From Euryodendron excelsum (taxonomy: Eukaryota > Streptophyta > Magnoliopsida > Ericales > Pentaphylacaceae), in assembly GCA_033060915.1 (NCBI GenBank), contig CM065377.1:55016183-55080182 (forward strand): 64,000 bases of DNA, written 5' to 3'. Shown piece by piece: positions 1 to 11,690 of the stretch; within the stretch, counting starts at the first letter, position 1; every line of letters begins with the position of its first letter. The translations under genes were made by a program, and so were the position numbers. The notes beneath the pieces are model-generated. The model made no database searches and was not told the origin of the DNA. It saw nothing but the letters and a program-made list of their open reading frames with translations.

Positions 1-1746
1 ACCTGAAAATAATGAGATCTCAATAAGTTGTATGAATACTGGAGAAAGCTGGAATGGAAATAAGATGGTTATTGACAACGTATTTTCATTTAAAGGAGCT
101 TGTGGTATTACCAAAAGTAATGAACAGACTGAACCACAGACAATCGATGAATGTCGACATAAAAGTGATTGGCCAAAATAGAAAGAAGTTGTTGAGGTAG
201 AATTACACTCATTAGTACAACGTAAAGTATTTGGACTTGTAGTCCACACACTTGAAGATGTGAAACCGGTTAGATATAAATGGGTATTTGTATACGAAAG
301 CGAAATAAGAAAAATGAAATAGTACTATATAAAGCCCGACTCGTAGCACAAGGTTTCTCGTAGAGACCTAGTATTGACTATGATGAGACTTATTCTCCTG
401 TAATAGATGCAATTATATTAAGATTCTTGCTTAGTTTGTCAGTCTCAAAAGGACTAGATATGCATCTAATGGATGTAGTGACTGCCTACGTATATGAGAA
501 ATTAAATAATGATCTATATATGAGAAGCCATGAAGGATTTAAGATGCTTGAAGCAAATATTTCAAAACCACGAACTTTGTGTTCAATCAAGCTTCAAAGA
601 TCGTTATACGGGTTAAAGCAATCCGGTCGCATGTAGCACAATCGTCTAAGTAAATATCTTTTGAAAGAAGCATATGTGAACAATACCATTTGCCCATACG
701 TTTTTATTAAGAAAGTAGAATTTGGATTTGTTGTCATTGCAGTCTATGTTGACGATTTGAATCTGATTAGAACTTCTAAAGAGATTACTAAAGCTGTTAA
801 TTATTTAAAAAAGGAGTTTGAAATGAAAAATCTTGGGAGAACCAAGTATTGTCTTGGATTAAAAACTGAGCACTTATCCAATGGAATTCTTGTTTATAAA
901 TTGGCATATGTTGAAAAGGTTTTAAAGCAGTTTTACATGGACAAAACTCATCCATTAAGTTCGCCAATGATTTTCCGTTCATTAAATGTATAGAAAGATC
1001 TTTTTCATCCTCAAGAAGATGATGAAGAACTTCTTAGTCTTGAAGTATCATATCTTAGTGCAATTGGTACTCTTATGTATCTTACAAATTGTACAAGACC
1101 TGATATACCATTCTCTATTAATTTGTTGGCACGATATAGTTCTGCACTAACACAAAGACATTAGAAAAGAATTAAACATATACTGTGTTACCTATGAGGG
1201 ACAACTGATAGGGGATTATTTTATTCCAAGGAGTCACAACCTGAATTGATTGGCTATGCTGTCGTTGGCTACCTTTCTGATTGTCGTAAAGTTAGGTTTC
1301 AAACTGGGTATATGTTTACTTATAGTAACACTGCTATATCTTGGCGATTGGTGAAGCAGACATTAACTGCAACTTCTTCAAATCATTCGAAGATAATTGT
1401 AATTCATAAAGTAAGCTGAGGGCGTATTTGGCTAAGATCCATGATTCAACATAATTAAGAAAACTGCGGATTATCTACAGTCAGAGATACCTTGATAATA
1501 TTATAAGAGAATAATGCAGCTTGTATTGCCCAAATTGAGGGAGACTACATCAAAGGTGATAGAATGAAGTATATTTTTTCAAAATTCTTCTATACACATG
1601 AGTTCCAAAAAAGTGGTGATATTGATGTCCAGCAAATACGTTCTAATGATAATTTGACAGACTTATTTACTAAATCACTACCAAGTGCAACATTTGAGAA
1701 GCTTGTGCATGACATTGGTATATGCCGTCTCAGAAATCTTTTGTAA
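1..1746 (+). pseudogene. Decayed Ty1/copia pol remnant (reverse transcriptase and RNase H)
   Basis: This is the 3' part of a Ty1/copia polyprotein, broken by stops and at least one frameshift (near 305, where the reading changes frame after KWVFV). Recognisable pieces in order are the RT N-terminal KARLVAQGFS-like stretch near 330-360, LDMHLMDVVTAY near 457-490, the SLYGLKQSGRMW-type motif near 603-635, and the RT catalytic VYVDDLN at about 743-763. Later come MYLTNCTRPDI near 1075-1105 and the RNase H end with DVQQIRSNDNL and DLFTKSLP near 1624-1685. In-frame stops lie, for example, after SGRM (633), after SLNV (991) and near 1162. Copia domain order has RNase H last, which matches the LTR just downstream. 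The 5' half lies outside the window. It is surely non-coding today, and family assignment is confident from the motifs. Confidence 0.9.
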
Positions 1747-1911
1747 AGCAAATAAAGTTCTTATTGTTCAGGGAGAGTTAAGTACTATACTCTTTTTCTT
1801 TCGCTACGGTTTTTTTCCGCTGGGTTTTTCCTAGCAAAGTTTTAATGAGGCAGTTTAACATACTCAACAAAATATACATCTTGTATTGTTTTGCGATCAT
1901 CCAAGGAGGAG

Positions 1912-2225
1912 TGTGACGTAATGGATGACCTCTCATCCATTAGCTGCCTCAATTTTTTCGCAGCCACCCCCTCGCATCCCTGTTCTAATTCAATATAAAT
2001 AGAGGTGCCTAGAGATTGTTCTAGACACATCCAAAAGAATAGAGAAATAAGAGAAAGGAAGAAGCAGAGAGAAAATAGAAGAAAATAGTAGTACAAGTAA
2101 GTTGTAAATATCTGTATTTTTATTTTGTATTAGCAATAAAGTTTTGGATGGTTTAAAAGATCAACCCCTAAATGTTCCAGAAAAACGAATATGATAAATA
2201 TTTGACAGTTCCTAAAGAACTATAC
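1912..2225 (+). repeat. Probable 3' LTR of the copia remnant
   Basis: A purine-rich tract (AAGGAGGAG, 1903-1911) after the RNase H end resembles a polypurine tract, and TGTGACGTAATGG at 1912 is a plausible LTR start with the usual TG. A TATA box (TATAAATA, 1994-2001) fits a U3 promoter. The right end is not defined: no clear CA end or target duplication was found, so 2225 is approximate. Confidence 0.55.
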
Positions 2226-2385
2226 ACTATATTTTGTGTTGAGTTACTTTCTCCGTCTTATATTTTTTATTTTTGTAACACTTTTTTAATTTTTGGGATT
2301 TAGCTTTTTTCTTTTTCAATTTTATCTTGGACAAGGACGGGGTAAGAAGGTTCAACCCATTGCGAGTTTAGGATGGGGTATGGAG

Positions 2386-2760
2386 TAGGGGTGGGCATTG
2401 AAAGGTTCGGGCCGAGCTTACATTAAAAATAAATTCCATCGGGCCTAAAACTAAATCTCAAGCTTGTTCAATTAAAAAATGGCATTTCCAAGCCCGTCCA
2501 AACCCTTCCATTTATTCTAAAATTTGTTTAATAAATAATTTTTTTTAAAAAATAATATTGAATAACATAAATTTTAACTTCATATATATTAAAATATAAA
2601 AATATATATATTTTTTTATATATTTCGAGCTTCAAGACAATTTTCAAGCCCGTCTATTAAACTAATCTGACTTAAAAATAATTTCAAGCATTATAATTTA
2701 TGGACGGACCTATTGAGCTTTTGGGCCTATGGCTATTCCAAGTATGGAGAGGAGTTTTTT
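2386..2760. repeat. GGGCC-rich repeat with TAGGGGTG end (possible hAT-type MITE)
   Basis: The stretch starts TAGGGGTGGGC and contains repeated GGGCC/AGCCCG words, ending near GGGCCTATGG. A similar GGCCC-rich stretch at 32770-33212 ends CACCCCTA, the complement of the same terminal motif. The shared TAGGGGTG end suggests one non-autonomous DNA transposon family, but I could not define both termini or a target duplication here. Confidence 0.3.
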
Positions 2761-5700
2761 TGTTAAGACGGGATAGAATTTTAGCCTAACTCGTTCCAAA
2801 TCTGTGTGATTACTTATCTCTACGTTCGAGTCTGAGCCACGTTATGCAAATAACACCGAAGATAATAATAACTGTCTCCGGTCATGACAAGGATAAGGAC
2901 AAGGACAAGGACCGACACTAGAGTGAAGTTGAATTGGTTACCATTTGAGCCTTAAGCGACCAACATGACCAAAATTTTCATATTGGTTGGCTCAATTATG
3001 GTTGGACATGTCTTTGGTCTTGGCCCTTGACAAGACACATTATTATCTTTTTTTAATGGGAGGAGTAGGCGTGATTGTCCTTTGTTGGCGTGGGCTAGTC
3101 AGGCTAGTCTATTTTGTTCAATGTTTGTATTTTTGTTTTGGCCCAATAGATCTTCAATACTTATAGGAGATTGCACAGACACCCACGTCTTCATGTTGAA
3201 TTGTTGATCTATGTATCTATTGAAGGGAAAGAGTGAAGGGAAAGCAGAATCTGAAGTACTGAGGTCTTCAGACCACGAAAAAATAAAAATAAAAAAAGTA
3301 CTGAGGTCTTAATTCTCAAAATAAGTGTTGCGATATTCTGATGTAGGGAAGCGTCTATAAAATGTGATAATTAAGCTAGAGTCTGTTGATTCGCTAATGA
3401 ATATAAAAAATTAGATTCTTATTCATTACGTGGATATCACAAAATGTCAAGAAAATGCATCGACTGTTAATTTACAAAGAATAAGCGAAATTGAAAATTA
3501 AGAGAAATCTCTTGATTATATTATTTCAAAGTTGTTTTGGAGCAAAACTTATACATCTGTTTATATAGAAAATAACTTGAAATCTTAACATGACTCTAAT
3601 TATGTAAAAATTAAAAATTATAAAAAATTACCCAAAATGACAAAATCAAACTAAAATTACTAATTTAGGTCACCAGCATCATACAAGAACTAATGGGGTC
3701 AAGTTTTGAATATTTCTATAAAGAAAGGTATGAAAGATCTAATGTTACTATACATATCAAGAAACCTTATTTGAGGCCTTAAATGGTAGAATTTGTCAAA
3801 ATTTCTCATTTTGCCATTGTGACAAGGCTACTGCTCATAATCACATTTTTCATCAACCTGCCAAATTTCATGTAATTCCCAATACTTCCATTGGCTACGC
3901 ATTTTGTCCTTGGATAGGTCCAATTGCTCCCTGTAATCCAATACCACGCATGTTACTATATTGAATTTCCTACAGATGATGTTTACAAGGATAATAAAAG
4001 GTAGCCTAGTGTATGAGGCTCTCAGCACTACAAGTCTACAAGTGGAGAGAGTGAAGATGTAAGCTTACTTATTTATGTGGCCAGTCCACTTGATACAAGT
4101 TGGCCAATATGAATTCCGTGATTAAGCCTATTTAATATTTTTGTGGTTGGTACTCTTGAATCTGCTAACTTTTTTGACACTGGTTCTTGTAGCTGCACCA
4201 AAATGAGTTTGTTTCTCATCACCCAAAATCTGAAAATTTCAACAGTTTTTAATATGTGAGTGCTCCTGTACTTGACTGATAGGAGTGTTTATGTCAAGAT
4301 AAAAAAAAAAAATACAATATGATTAGAATTTTAAGCAAATGTGTGGCTCTAAAGTTTAGTATTCACACATTAAAACTCTCATGAAACCCATCTGCTGTTT
4401 TATTCATCAATGGTAGAGGCTTGTGCCATTCAGCTACCAGACCTGAGAATTTACTTCCAAGTGTGCTAGTTGGAATATAAAGGAATCATCATGATAAAAA
4501 TGCTTCCAACCTCTACCACTGATGCATAGTTGATTGATTACAGATCCAAAACTATTGCTAGGAATTTCAAGAAGCATAATTCTCTGTAATTCTTAACCAA
4601 AATTAGTGCCGACACCAACAAAATTCATTGCATCTGATGTGGCATTAATCTTCCAATAAATGATGTTCAGTCACAAAAATGCTGAAAATAAATTATGAAA
4701 ATTTGAGCATAGAAGCTTAACTTTGCTATTATCTTGTGAGAACTATCACAATATTTGCTGCAAAAAAATTTAATCAGCTGCTTAGGTGCAGGTTGGGATA
4801 TATAGTTTTCTCTTTTTTTTTTTTAATTTTTTTTATGTGTTTCTTTCTTCATCTAAACCTCTCGTGTGGGGCTCCATTTATTCTTGCAGATAAATAACGA
4901 TTCAACCAATATACCGAATTCCCCGGGCAATGATGGAAAATATGCCGAAAAAATTAAAATAAATAGCAAAAAAGAAGAACATAAATCTTCACACTTTAAG
5001 AAAAGGTATTTTTAGTTTTAGCTTTTGTGCCTCTCAAAGTGCCACATCTTCATGAGGCTGATCAATGATGCATATTTCTTTTGAAGTTGATGAAAGAAGT
5101 TGAAAGATAGAAGCACCTTGCTAAAGGACTAACTACTGAAATGCAGCCAAGCCATCTCAAGTCTCTATCTTAATCATAAGAACAACCTTTATTTTCAAAT
5201 TGTAACAATGAAACCCTTATACTTAGAGTTAGATTGCAATGTGAATCTTGTCAGTCCCCGTTTGTTCATGTAATAGAAAATGTCTAATGAGGGACTAAAG
5301 TAAAATTATATATAAAGTATAAAGGTGCTAACTATAATAATTTTATTTTTATTCCGGATTTTTTTCAGTATAAAATAGTAATTGTCAGTCTAGAATTATT
5401 ACACTTAGCTGCCTGCATTTTATATAGAATCTCATTATAATCTCTCATTGACATTTTTCATCAGTTGAGCAAACGACAGCTAATGAAAGGTTCACTTTAC
5501 AACTTGACTATAAGTGTAGGGGGTTGAATGTCACAATTAAAAAGTCGGAGATCAAAATAAGAGCAATGTAAAGTGTACACTAAAGATAGAAAGTGTAATT
5601 GACCCTTTAAGAGGCAAAATAAAAAATAAAAAAGAAAGTCGAAAATAAAAATTTGAGCGAAACAGTTTGCTCTCCACGTAAAGTATTTTTTTATTTGGGT

Positions 5701-6284
5701 CAAGAATTATTAAAAATTAGTAGGCGAATTAATATTAAACCAGTGTTTTAGCTTATCAGTTTATTTGGTGTGACATCTAATATACCTTACTAGGATTGGC
5801 ATTTTGTCCATAGATATAGACTGTACCTTTGCAAGGCTTGCTGTTAATAATCAAACCTACTTTGATTAATGCTTATAAAGACATTTCAACCTTCTGGTAG
5901 GTCATGCTGATTAAGAACGGGTCTTTGTCATGAGTCACAACTCAAAATTGATTTGTAGGGTTGGTTTGAAGAAACTATTCTGTTTTTAATCTTGAAAATT
6001 GAAGATAAGCGTGAATATATATATATATATATTATACAGTGAATGATTGATGGCAATATATAACTAAGGTTCCTTTGACTTCCCATTGGAAAGACTCCTG
6101 CACTTGTGGCAGCTAGCTCTCCCTTCAATTTAAAATGGTATTTTCCCTTAACTGGTCCTTTTCATGACTCGACTTTTGAATGAAACAAATTGAAATATGC
6201 ATAATTTTTAGAAGATATTCGAAGGAAAAAAGGGCTAATTCAATGAATATGACCGATCTATTTTAATAAGGTGCCCCACAACTC

Positions 6285-6286
<2 letters not shown>

Positions 6287-6317
<31 letters not shown>
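6287..6317. repeat. (CT)n microsatellite
   Basis: Uninterrupted CT dinucleotide run. Similar (GA/CT)n runs recur across the window. Confidence 0.95.
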
Positions 6318-6318
<1 letters not shown>

Positions 6319-7027
6319 CATGTATGTGTACATATACGTACATATACTCATATCTGGTATTGAAACTTGAATCTATGCAAGCCCAGCCAAAAGTTGAGTT
6401 TAGCTCAACATTGGTGAATATAATTTCTGTAACTCCAGGTTTTAATTGTGTGATCCTATTTTTCATTTCACAAACCATGAAATCACTACATGACCTCTCA
6501 GATAAATACAACTTTTTTTTGTTGTCTAAGGTTCTCTGGTTGGTTAGGATCCAATCATAGAGGACATGAAGCTCATATACTTCAGAGATTAGAGATTCTG
6601 GCTAGCTTAAGTTGAGAAAAATTCATGAAGCATGTGCTCAAGCTCAGATAATTAGCTAGCTAAAGATTCTAGCTAGATCAAGTGGAAATTTTTTTTCATG
6701 AATTGGAGTGCTTTCATATTTTCTATTTTCTTAAAACAAATGTGACATTGCTTCAAAGCTGAACTGGATTGTTGATTGTTTTGCACAGAGATGCAATCAG
6801 GCAGTACCATTAGTAAACTTGATATTGGTTCTACACAAGTGTTGAATCCATTACATTACATTGTGTGAATAACAGAAGCATATATATATAACCATTGCTG
6901 TCATATTTAAGACAAGTACTTTGAAGATCTCACTCCTATGCTCTCTAACATGGCCAGATCTTTAAGTACTCATCCTGTATCGATCCATCCTTCTTGCTAT
7001 TACTGAGTATATATAGGCTAATGAAGT

Positions 7028-9126
7028 TTATGTTTGAGAAATTTCTTTCTGTTTGCTCATAGTTTTCCTCGACGAATAAGGGGATAAGGAAAGGGAAAGC
7101 ATGGTGTTAATCTCTGGCATGTTCTTCCCACAACTGAACTTCTCCTCATTATTTCCAAAGCTTTGGCTCGATCCCAGTTGCAAATCAGGCAACCATTCCT
7201 TGTGTTTCAACCTTTTCTCCTGATTCAATATCAAAAATTACCAAACTAAGATTGGAAAACTACTACGTATCAGATTAAATATATAAAAATGGTGATTGGA
7301 AGTGAAATAAATTACCTGAAGCCCAAACGGAGAGTTAAACTCACGTTCAAAAGCATTGGAAATATTGTTCTTATGATCATGTAAACTAGATTGAAGTTGC
7401 CAAATCCTTGTACTGTTTCTGCAGTTCCATTTGGATGGCTGAATATTGTAGGTTTCTCCAACAGTCGCTGGCGTGCTACAAATTTGACCATTGGAATGTT
7501 CAGAACTAGTACTCACCCAAGCATTGTTGCGAGGAACCCTTTTATTATAACATAGATTGTCGATAAATGCACGTGGAGGCCACTTCTTTTCTTCAATAAA
7601 TTGGCTAGGTCGAATAGGGCCATTCCGCTCACTTACATCCATGACATGGATTTGGTTTGTAGTTAATAACTTTTCTTGATTTCCCAAGATCATTGCATGG
7701 AGTAAATTGTGGTCTTGTCCAGGATCTTTGCCAGTTGGAAAACTTGGCTTACTTAGAGCATGCTGATTGGAAACCCATTGCTGGTGCCTATATATATGTG
7801 TGTTTGTGTTATATATATTCATATGTATGGGGAGAGAGACACAGTGATATGAAAAATATTGTGTTTTTGTACCAATAGGTAGATTTAGTTACATACCTTG
7901 AGTAAGTAGTTTTGAAACCCAATGGATGTTGAGGAAGGGGATGCTGCAGAAGACTATGAACACTGTCGTCTTCATGAAGATTCCGGTCTAGTACAATTCC
8001 ACCATTCTCCATTCTGAAATGTTGAAGAGGACTGGTTCTCTGGTAGAAAAATTTAGCTATACGATCTCTTCCTTGCATTGATCTATTTGTTTGACATAAC
8101 ACTGTCAAAAAGGGGAAAAAAACAACTTGTGATTTTGGAACACTAAAACTTTTTGTTATTCAGGTTAATTAATGCATTTTCACTGAAAAAGCAAGATATA
8201 CATTGGAGTTAGACAATATAGTTTTTGAAATAAATAAATGAGGTTGAGCTAAAAGATTGACACCGCTTCTCTTGTCAATAATATGTGAAAAATATGACAC
8301 TTTTTTCAATTTTTCCTTTTTCTTCATTTTCTCCCTCGAGCCTTATGGTGTCATTTAACACGCAAAAAAAAAATCAAACTCAAAGTTTTCATAATTTTAC
8401 CTTGTCCAGAATCATCGAGCTTCTTACTTCGATACATCTGAAATGGAAAATGAGTAATCAAAAACATAGAAATTAGAAAACATAGGCGACAGAATTAGAA
8501 ATAACGATCTTTTAAACACAATGTCACTACCTGCAAGTGACTTTTTACATGAGAAATGTTAAGTCCTTTTACATTCATCAACTGAAGAACCAATTTGGGA
8601 GTCGCCTCTGCACAAAGACAAAAAAATCTTTTAAGTTACTTTACCAATGAAAAGGGAAGGACATATTTTTGGGTGAATACGATTCACTATAACAATATTT
8701 TCATCTCCGTAAACATCATTAACATTATATATATATATATATATATTTTAATAAGGTTTATAATGAATTTAGACTACTAGACTTACTCTCTTGTCCACCA
8801 AGCCTTTCAACAGCATGCACGAAAGAGAGATGGAGATCAGGAGTCCACCGGAGCCGAGGCATTTTTGATCTTACATATGGCCGAACTATTGTCTTCCTTT
8901 CATTTCCTTCTCCTGAGGTACTATTATTGGGTGAATTCCCTTTGTTGTTATCCTCAACACTCAGGTCATCCATCTCATCGACACAATCATCCTCTTCACT
9001 GTTGGCTTCTTCGTTCAAGTCAAATGATGAAAACTTTTGCGAAGACGCTGATGATGAAACATTTTCAACTTGTTCCTCAATTCTGTCGCTCTTTTTATCA
9101 TCCTGAATCTTCAATCCTTCAGTCAT
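7028..9126 (-). CDS. GARP-family MYB-like transcription factor with EAR motifs, six exons
   Basis: Predicted nuclear DNA-binding repressor. Exons (minus strand): 9126-8787, 8607-8531, 8437-8401, 8101-7897, 7787-7316, 7219-7028. All introns have GT..AG and the phases join to 440 aa. The single MYB-like GARP domain spans about residues 100-150: it opens with MPRLRWTPDLH, continues FVHAVERLGGQ across the first intron, and ends VKSHLQMYRSKK across the second. This arrangement is typical of the Arabidopsis At2g38300/At2g40260-like group. The N-terminus is acidic and Ser-rich with FDLNEEA (DLN-type EAR), and the C-terminus has LSLSLSP (LxLxL EAR). EAR motifs recruit TOPLESS-type corepressors in known proteins; repression here is inferred. 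The long exon 5 is Asn/Ser/His-rich without a recognised domain. The ATG at 9126 is the first in frame before the conserved region. Exon ends were chosen by homology; the last three exons are less constrained. Confidence 0.87.
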
Positions 9127-9923
9127 GGCGATTGCTGTTCCTCTATGTCAATTCACAGCCTCGAGTTTACTTTGAAGCTGCAGTTCTGCTGAGAGAAATA
9201 GTGAAAGGTGGAGAGATGTGATCAATGTCAGACATTATTAAAATGTGCGAGAATGGAAAATTAATATGCTATTAGTAAATGAAATCCAAGGAAAATGAGC
9301 AAGAAATTGATACTTATCTATGGAATTTTAACTACTAGAATCTCCTCCATCTTATTGAAATGATGGTGTAGAATTACTCATCTCTTTTCTTTCTTTCTTT
9401 CTTTTTTTTTTTTTTTCATTTTTCCCTGGCAATTACATTTTTGTCAACTATGCAACTTTTTCTACAATTAATGATAGATTCTCAAACTTTTTGTTTGTTC
9501 TATCAACACTTAATCTCATCAGGGAGCTCTGAAGTGGACTATAAAATGCAATACATAATGATGTTGTAGGATGCAATGAAGTACTTAAGGCATAAGGTAA
9601 ACTTCAGCATTTTTCCTAGGTGTCTCAAAACAATAAATAGTATAGCAACACTAGGTGACAAAGTGATTGTTGTAGTCTTTTTGAAACAATAAGCTCATGA
9701 ACAGTTCTTTAAATACAAGAATCCTTACATCTAAATTTTAATATGATCACAATCCAAATCAACCTAGTAGATAATATCAAACTGTACAGTGCTTCTTCAT
9801 ATAAGATTATAATCAAATTTATAGTAATACGTCCTCCCTCTCATTTACATTGCACCAACTATAGTACTCTCTAACAATTGGAATAATTTATTACAGTTGA
9901 ACTGTACATTGTCCTTCCTGTAC

Positions 9924-10410
9924 TGGCTCTGGCACTTTAGGTGATGTTAAGTGTAGAAACTAATTGTTCAACAAAGTCTATATGTATATTTACTTGTAAT
10001 TCCTTCGCTTTCATTGCACAGACACCATCCATGCATGCAAGAAAAGATCGAAGCAAAAAAGACCTACATAAATTGAAGTAGTTTCAAATTTAAGAACTCA
10101 GCAATTAGTCAAAATAGCAAAAGTTTATGGATTTTGCTTGTGTTTCATATTTGGACCTTTTGTCTTTGATCTAATGGCTGTGGCATTTTATGTGATGTTA
10201 ACTGTAGAGATTCATTGTTGGAAAAAGAACTGTGAAGATATTTATTAGTAATTCCTTCACATGTACTACATCATCTATCTGTATGCTTAGCAAGAAAATA
10301 TTAAAGCAACAAAATTCTATCATCCACCTATATATATAAATGGCAGTAGTTACAAATTTAAGAACTAGTCCAGATGGTCAAAATAGCAAAAGTTTATGAA
10401 TTTTTCTTAT
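9924..10410. repeat. Diverged direct duplication (two copies of about 220-235 bp)
   Basis: Copy 1 (9924-10140) and copy 2 (10175-10410) share an ordered series of words: GGCTCTGGCACTTTAGGTG / GGCTGTGGCATTTTATGTG, then GTAATTCCTTC, then CAAGAAAA, then CAAATTTAAGAACT, and finally TCAAAATAGCAAAAGTTTATG. Both are non-coding, and the divergence suggests an old duplication. Confidence 0.7.
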
Positions 10411-11330
10411 ACAACTCCAATTTGATTTTTTGCTCCAAGGTCAATATGATATGAATGATGCAATATAAAAACCTGAAGAGGAAAAACTTTGGATCATAAC
10501 AAGTTTCATGCAAAAGGGCCAAATATTCAAGGTAAGGAAAATTGATGAAAGAAGGAATACTAATTGAAATGGGAACAAATGGGTGAACAAATGGTTATGC
10601 CAAAAGAATTCAAGATTCTTATGAACCCTAAAATTATATGAAATATAACATATAGTTAAAGAATGATGTATTTGTGATAACCATGAAGAAACAAAAGTAA
10701 AAGGGGATTTTGTTAACTCAAATTTTTGCTGAGCAATCCATCAAGGTAATCACAGCAATAATTACACCCAAAAATTCATCCATACGGCATGAGGATGATC
10801 AAGATACAAACCTAGTTCAACAAACTTCAAAGCTTATTGTCTTCCCAGTATGTGCTTTTATTCTCGGTAGTTTTAACTTGAGTCACCACATAAGGTTTCT
10901 ACAACTCAAGGACAATAATTTTACGAAAGCTAGTTCCGAAACCAAAAATTTAAAACACAAATTATGGAGAAGAAAATTCTTCATGCCTCAGAAAATAGGA
11001 AAAATAAATAAATCATCTGCAGCTTGAGTTAATGCACATAATAGATCATGTTTATGAAAATGAAACAAGTTGTCTACTGATAATCATATTCTCCTTTGTT
11101 CGAATAATTTGATCTTGACAAAGCATCCTTTCTCTGAACATAGCAGCTTCTTTACAACTACGTACAATCGGTGAATAAGAAAATCTCTGATGTTCATATT
11201 AGGTCATAACCAATCAAGGGATGAAAGATATAAATAATAAAGCAAATATAATTGCATAAAAGGCTTGTTGTAGAACTGCCCAACAAACCAAATCTAATTG
11301 CGTTCAAGAATACAGAAATCATGATAAAAC

Positions 11331-11335
<5 letters not shown>

Positions 11336-11378
<43 letters not shown>
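11336..11378. repeat. (GA)n microsatellite
   Basis: Pure GA dinucleotide run of about 40 bases. A second one lies 260 bases downstream. Confidence 0.95.
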
Positions 11379-11636
11379 AACATATACTTGGAAGAATGTT
11401 GTCTTGAAGTCAAATTTTGTATGATCAAAGAAAGTAAGATCAATAAAATTCATGTCAAGGTAGAGAAATGCTCTTTCTCCAAATACAAACCATTGATGGA
11501 ATAAATGCCTCAATCTTCTCTTTCCAAGATTATCATCTGCTAATTGCTTAATGCAGGTTCAAACACACTTCCATGATGAACCCCATGTTCCCACAAAAGC
11601 AGGAAGTCTAAAATAAAGGGATTAGTCCATCAAGGG

Positions 11637-11640
<4 letters not shown>

Positions 11641-11687
<47 letters not shown>
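11641..11687. repeat. (GA)n microsatellite
   Basis: Pure GA dinucleotide run of about 47 bases. Confidence 0.95.

Positions 11688-11690
<3 letters not shown>

Larger units (their letters stand above)
2226..7027. other. Intergenic AT-rich stretch without a recognisable gene
   Basis: No conserved coding region is visible on either strand; the short open frames here have no recognisable domain or splice structure. It holds a possible TE end at 2386-2760 and a (CT)n tract near 6287. The last few hundred bases (about 6700-7027) are likely the 3' UTR or downstream region of the minus-strand GARP gene. A simple AT run lies at about 6016-6033. Confidence 0.5.

Noticed and set aside
6263..6511. Open frame ending in alternating Arg-Glu
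   Set aside because: Translation of the (CT)n microsatellite.
10710..11027. 105-codon plus-strand frame
   Set aside because: No recognisable domain, AT-rich codon use and no partner exons; likely chance.
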